The position numbers were made by a program, and so were the translations under genes. From Leucothrix mucor (GTDB taxonomy: Bacteria; Pseudomonadota; Gammaproteobacteria; Thiotrichales; Thiotrichaceae): DNA of 7,280 nucleotides. The notes under the pieces were generated by a model. It was not told the origin of the DNA. It saw only the letters and a list, made by a program, of their open reading frames with translations, and did not search any database. Positions within the stretch are counted from its first letter, which is position 1. Every line of letters starts with the position of its first letter. The DNA lies in NCBI GenBank assembly GCA_011322515.1, contig DRMS01000360.1, positions 1 through 7,280 of the forward strand. The letters are read 5' to 3'. Below are positions 3,822-7,280 of the stretch, piece by piece.

Positions 3822-5601
3822 TACAGGGCTACCGTTAGTTTTTCTTCTGGTTTGCTTAATAGTTATGCTCTTTTTTTTATTGCGTCGTAAGCATTCTAGG
3901 AGTGGGACCGCGGGTAAAACGCCAATGGATTATAAGCAGGAGGCATTTAAAGTTATCCCCTATCCTATTGTTATTATTAATAGTAACAATATTTTCTTAT
4001 ACGTAAATCCTGCTGCCGAAAAAATGTTTAATATACGTTTAAGGCGCTTAATGGGGCGAGATTATAAATCTGTTTTTTCTCTAATCGATAGCGATACTGA
4101 TTTGCCTATCAGTAATTTTTTAAGGCTAGCAGAAAGCTTACGATGGAAAGAGTGTGAGTTAAAAGTTGGCGACAAAAAAATACTGACTGTTGAATTAAAT
4201 GTGATTCTCTTGGATAGTTGCTATCAGAGCGAGCATAATGACTCTTATGTGTTGAGTTTTAAAGATATTACACAACGTAAGGCGTTGGAATCTCAGGTAG
4301 AAATTCTAGAAAAACGTGACACACTAACGTATTTATATAACCGTAAAGCATTTGAATCCTTATTGAAAACAGTGATTCATGATTCTCGCAAGCATGGTTC
4401 TAGTCATATATTTTTCCATTTGTCTATCGATCAATTTAATAAGATCAATCAAACCGTTGGTTATACCGCTGGGGATGCGCTGATTCGTCGTGTTGCAGAA
4501 TTGCTCCAACAGAATGTGGATAAGTCCATTGATCTTTTATCACGTCTTAATACAGATGAGTTTGGGCTTCTCTTTCGTGAGCGTAGTATTTCCTCCGCAG
4601 TGAATACCATGAAGCATATTCGCAAAGCGGTGAATGATTTTCAATTTACATGGAATGGTACGACTTACCCTGTCACCATTAGTGGTGGTTTTGTTTTGGT
4701 TAATAGAGCCAGTAAAACTCCCGCACAAGTGCTTTCTTATGGTGATTTAACCTGTCGTATAGCGCGCGATAAAGGCGGTAACCGCATACTGGCGTATAAT
4801 AAAAAGGATAAAGATGTTAGGCGTGCAGAAAATGACACGAAAGGTATGTGGAACTTAAGAGAAGCCTTTAGAGATAATCGTTTTCGTCTATTTGCGCAAC
4901 CAATACACGCCTTAGAGCCCTCAAAATATAAATTACCTTATAGCCATTATGAAATTCTTATTCGCATGTATGATGAAGATGGCAATATAATCCCGCCTGA
5001 TGAATTTATTCCCGTCGCAGAAAATAATGGCATGATGCCTGAGCTGGATCGTTGGGTAGTAAAAGATGTGATGCGGCAGTTAAAGTCTGTTAAGCCGAAA
5101 TCGCCACTCCCCATGTTTGCTATCAATCTTTCAGGCATTAGTCTGGATGATGAGAGTTTTCTGGATTTTGTGTTAAAGGAAATAGATGCCGCCAAAATAG
5201 ATCCGCGTATGCTTTGTTTTGAAATCACGGAGCAAGTTGCGGTTAGTAATATACAGTTGGCAGAAAAATTTATTGAAACATTGCGAGCAAGGGGAAGTGC
5301 TTTTTCATTGGATGATTTTGGTACTGGGGTTAGTTCTTACGGTTATCTTCGTTCATTGAATGTTGATTATTTAAAAATTGACGGCATCTTTATTAAGGAT
5401 ATTTTGTCGGATGATGTTTCAAGAGCCATGGTGCAATCTATTGTGCAGGTTGGTCATACGATGGGGTTAAAAGTTATTGCTGAATATGTAGAAAATGATC
5501 AGATCATTACTTTGTTAAGAATAATGTCCGTTGATTACGGGCAGGGGTATGGTATTAACCGACCAGAGCCATTAAGTGACCTGATTCAATCGCATACATA
5601 A
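3802..5601 (+). CDS. Membrane-anchored PAS-GGDEF-EAL protein, predicted c-di-GMP phosphodiesterase
   Basis: A 599-residue signalling protein predicted to hydrolyse cyclic di-GMP at the inner membrane. In order: one N-terminal membrane helix (about 9-28) followed by basic RRKHSR, a PAS sensor domain (about 45-157), a GGDEF domain (about 170-333) and an EAL domain (about 350-595). The GGDEF motif is degenerate (Asn250-Thr251-Asp-Glu-Phe), the first metal-binding Asp is Ser208, and the inhibitory-site Arg is Lys241, so cyclase activity is unlikely. The EAL residues are kept: Glu384 (YEILIR), Asn442 (INLS), Glu474 (FEITE), Asp504-Asp505 (DDFGTG), Lys525 (YLKID), Glu561/Glu564 (AEYVE) and Gln581 (GQGYG). 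The usual AEGVE reads AEYVE. ATG 3802 is chosen because the membrane helix follows it and the upstream frame is closed at TAA 3778. The signal sensed by PAS is unknown. Confidence 0.93.
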   Translation: MGFFTSDTGLPLVFLLVCLIVMLFFLLRRKHSRSGTAGKTPMDYKQEAFKVIPYPIVIINSNNIFLYVNPAAEKMFNIRLRRLMGRDYKSVFSLIDSDTDLPISNFLRLAESLRWKECELKVGDKKILTVELNVILLDSCYQSEHNDSYVLSFKDITQRKALESQVEILEKRDTLTYLYNRKAFESLLKTVIHDSRKHGSSHIFFHLSIDQFNKINQTVGYTAGDALIRRVAELLQQNVDKSIDLLSRLNTDEFGLLFRERSISSAVNTMKHIRKAVNDFQFTWNGTTYPVTISGGFVLVNRASKTPAQVLSYGDLTCRIARDKGGNRILAYNKKDKDVRRAENDTKGMWNLREAFRDNRFRLFAQPIHALEPSKYKLPYSHYEILIRMYDEDGNIIPPDEFIPVAENNGMMPELDRWVVKDVMRQLKSVKPKSPLPMFAINLSGISLDDESFLDFVLKEIDAAKIDPRMLCFEITEQVAVSNIQLAEKFIETLRARGSAFSLDDFGTGVSSYGYLRSLNVDYLKIDGIFIKDILSDDVSRAMVQSIVQVGHTMGLKVIAEYVENDQIITLLRIMSVDYGQGYGINRPEPLSDLIQSHT

Positions 5602-5630
5602 ATAGCTTTAACTTATAGAGGGTGAGTTAC

Positions 5631-6395
5631 ATGAGTAAAAAATTATTGATAGTGCTTGCGGTAGTCTTTATTTTACTGCAAGCCTGCACTACACAGGGGG
5701 TGGATCTAACAGGAGATTCTGTACCGATACAACGCACAACAAAGTCCTCAGCACTGCTGGCATTTAATCGTGATGCCTATGCTTTTAATAAGTCTATAGA
5801 TAATGGTGTTGTCAAGCCACTAGCAAAAGGTTATAAGCAAGTGACCCCCGAATTTGTCGATACGGGGATTAGCAATGCCTTCTCAAATCTGGCGGATGTC
5901 CCCAATGCTGTTAATGCATTACTGCAATTTAAACCTAAAAATGCGGCTTCTGATGCAGGGCGCTTTCTAATTAATAGTAGTATTGGTCTAGCTGGTTTTT
6001 TTGATGTGGCAACAAAAATGAAACTGGAAAAACACCATGAAGACTTTGGGCAGACGCTAGCAAAATGGGGTATGCCATCAGGGGAGTATATTATGCTACC
6101 TGTGTTAGGACCTTCTACCGCTAGAGATAGTGTGGGTATTGTTGTTGATAGTATCACTAATCCCTATTTCTTCTTTGAAAATTCTCTGGCATATTATGCG
6201 CTTGATAAAATTGATCAGCGTGCTGCTTTATTGTCATCAGAAGGTTTGCTGAGTGAACTGTCAGACAATGAGTACAACAGTATGCGCGATGTTTGGCTAC
6301 AAAAGCGCAAGTATTTAATTAACGATGGTAAGTTGGATACACAGGCAGTTAAAAAGAAAAAGAGCCTGATTGATGAGCTAGAAGATTTAGACTAA
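5631..6395 (+). CDS. mlaA: Outer-membrane lipoprotein MlaA (VacJ)
   Basis: MlaA is the outer-membrane component of the Mla system, which removes misplaced phospholipids from the outer leaflet and passes them to periplasmic MlaC, keeping the membrane asymmetric. The 254-residue protein begins with a lipoprotein signal peptide: MSKK, a hydrophobic core, and lipobox Leu16-Gln-Ala-Cys19. Thr at +2 fits outer-membrane sorting. Family segments follow: FNRDAYAFNKSIDNGVVKPL, a DTGISNAFSNLADVPNAVNA stretch, GRFLINSSIGLAGFFDVA, HEDFGQTLAKWGMPSGEYIM, LPVLGPSTARDSVG, and a charged tail. ATG 5631 is preferred over GTG 5622 because AGAGGG (5617-5622) sits 8 bases before it. It lies 29 bases after the EAL gene and 15 before mpl, away from any mlaFEDCB genes in view. 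Confidence 0.95.
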   Translation: MSKKLLIVLAVVFILLQACTTQGVDLTGDSVPIQRTTKSSALLAFNRDAYAFNKSIDNGVVKPLAKGYKQVTPEFVDTGISNAFSNLADVPNAVNALLQFKPKNAASDAGRFLINSSIGLAGFFDVATKMKLEKHHEDFGQTLAKWGMPSGEYIMLPVLGPSTARDSVGIVVDSITNPYFFFENSLAYYALDKIDQRAALLSSEGLLSELSDNEYNSMRDVWLQKRKYLINDGKLDTQAVKKKKSLIDELEDLD

Positions 6396-6410
6396 GGCAA
6401 TTAATAAAAT

Positions 6411-7280
6411 ATGAAAATACATATCCTAGGGATCTGTGGAACCTTTATGGGCGGCATTGCCTTGTTGGCAAAAGATTCTGGTATCGAAGTAACAGGCTCT
6501 GATAAAAATGTCTATCCGCCCATGAGTACCTTACTTGCATCACAAGGTATTGAGGTGCGGCAAGATTTTCTTTCTGCAAATATAGATAATGATACCGACG
6601 AGATAGTGGTTGGCAATTTCATGCGGCGTGGCATGGGGGTGATTGAGGATCTGCTTAATGACAATCAATCCTATACCTCAGGTCCTCAATGGCTATATGA
6701 ACACATCCTAAAAGACCGTTGGGTTTTAGCGGTGGCGGGAACACATGGTAAAACAACCACCGCTAGTATGTTGGCATGGATTCTTGATTATGCAGGGATG
6801 AGTCCAGGATTTTTAATTGGTGGTGTGCCAGAGAATTTTGGCGTTTCCGCGCGCTTGGGGGATACCCCTTTTTTCGTGGTAGAAGCCGATGAATACGATA
6901 CAGCTTTTTTTGATAAGCGCTCCAAATTCGTACATTATCATCCCAAAACATTAGTTTTAAATAATCTTGAATATGATCATGCGGATATTTTTCCTGATCT
7001 TGAGGCGATTAAAACGCAGTTTCACCATCTAATGCGTATTGTGCCAAGCAAGGGGCTGGTTGTGTCGAATCAAGAAGAGCAAAATCTTGATGATGTATTA
7101 GAAAAAGGGTGCTGGACAGCGGTAGAAAAGTTTTCTTCAGAAGACAAGAGCCATTCCACATGGGGTGTTGAGGTTGTTAAGGCTGATGGCAGTGAATTTC
7201 ATGTTTTGTTTGAAGGTGAGAAGCAAGGCATTGTTAAATGGGGTTTGCTAGGCAAGCATAATATAAGTAATGCGTTGGCA
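6411..7280 (+). CDS. mpl: Murein tripeptide ligase Mpl, N-terminal part (cut by window end)
   Basis: Mpl (UDP-N-acetylmuramate:L-alanyl-gamma-D-glutamyl-meso-diaminopimelate ligase) recycles the cell-wall tripeptide by joining it to UDP-MurNAc with ATP in the cytoplasm. The 290 visible codons, open to the window edge, show the N-terminal Rossmann domain (MKIHILGICGTFMGGIALLA, then GSDKNVYPPMSTLL), the ATP P-loop AVAGTHGKTTT (107-117), FLIGGVPENF, EADEYDTAFFDKRSKFVHY, LNNLEYDHADIF and, near the end, LLGKHNISNALA opening the C-terminal domain. The family's usual RGNP after GN-x-M is RGMG here (73-76). ATG 6411 is fixed by the MKIHILG terminus; AAGG (6394-6397) is 13 bases upstream, a weak site. 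Mpl-specific motifs separate it from MurC. About a third of the protein lies beyond the window. Confidence 0.97.
   Translation, partial: MKIHILGICGTFMGGIALLAKDSGIEVTGSDKNVYPPMSTLLASQGIEVRQDFLSANIDNDTDEIVVGNFMRRGMGVIEDLLNDNQSYTSGPQWLYEHILKDRWVLAVAGTHGKTTTASMLAWILDYAGMSPGFLIGGVPENFGVSARLGDTPFFVVEADEYDTAFFDKRSKFVHYHPKTLVLNNLEYDHADIFPDLEAIKTQFHHLMRIVPSKGLVVSNQEEQNLDDVLEKGCWTAVEKFSSEDKSHSTWGVEVVKADGSEFHVLFEGEKQGIVKWGLLGKHNISNALA

Noticed and set aside
4540..5228. Minus-strand open frames inside the PAS-GGDEF-EAL gene
   Set aside because: Antisense shadows of a gene whose conserved motifs fix the plus-strand reading.
5622..5630. GTG 5622 as the mlaA start
   Set aside because: Its first base is part of the Shine-Dalgarno AGAGGG, which is well spaced for ATG 5631.
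5831..6157. Minus-strand open frame inside mlaA
   Set aside because: Antisense shadow; MlaA motifs run through the whole interval on the plus strand.
6763..6951. Minus-strand open frame inside mpl
   Set aside because: Antisense shadow of the conserved Mpl catalytic domain.

Overview
The window reads as the chromosome of an AT-rich gammaproteobacterium. The order ffh, rpsP, rimM, trmD, rplS is the classic proteobacterial arrangement. The proteins closely resemble their enterobacterial counterparts (L19, S16, TrmD, RimM and Mpl align almost without gaps against remembered E. coli sequences), and MlaA plus Mpl indicate a Gram-negative envelope with meso-diaminopimelate peptidoglycan. Genus cannot be fixed from the sequence alone.

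Layout. (1) 1-253: 3' end of ffh (SRP54 M domain). (2) 254-1020: a long gap with two terminator-like hairpins after ffh, a doubtful minus-strand frame for a small secreted protein, a cluster of hairpins (732-836), a perfect 14-bp palindrome beside a consensus -10 box, and an rpsP leader. (3) 1021-3079: rpsP-rimM-trmD-rplS, encoding two ribosomal proteins, a 30S assembly factor and a tRNA methyltransferase. The rimM-trmD gap is unusually long (169 bases to the chosen trmD start). It holds long-range complementary arms, a run of eight T and a 13-codon frame with a good Shine-Dalgarno that overlaps the trmD start. A strong intrinsic terminator follows rplS. (4) 3204-3712: a gene-free stretch of inverted and direct repeats resembling dispersed intergenic repeats. 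(5) 3713-7280: a membrane-anchored PAS-GGDEF-EAL protein, then mlaA (outer-membrane lipoprotein of the Mla lipid-transport system), then mpl (murein peptide recycling ligase, cut by the window end). These three are co-directional with gaps of 29 and 15 bases and probably form one transcript.

How the genes work together. The first operon is translation machinery beside the SRP protein that targets nascent chains to the membrane. The second combines predicted c-di-GMP hydrolysis (EAL residues intact, GGDEF degenerate) with two envelope maintenance functions.

The most interesting signal is the start region of the PAS-GGDEF-EAL gene. A strong AAGGAG is separated from the ATG by 45 bases, 35 of which form a perfect 14-bp stem with a 7-base loop. 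If the stem folds, the Shine-Dalgarno and ATG come to normal spacing. No wholly new multi-gene system is visible.
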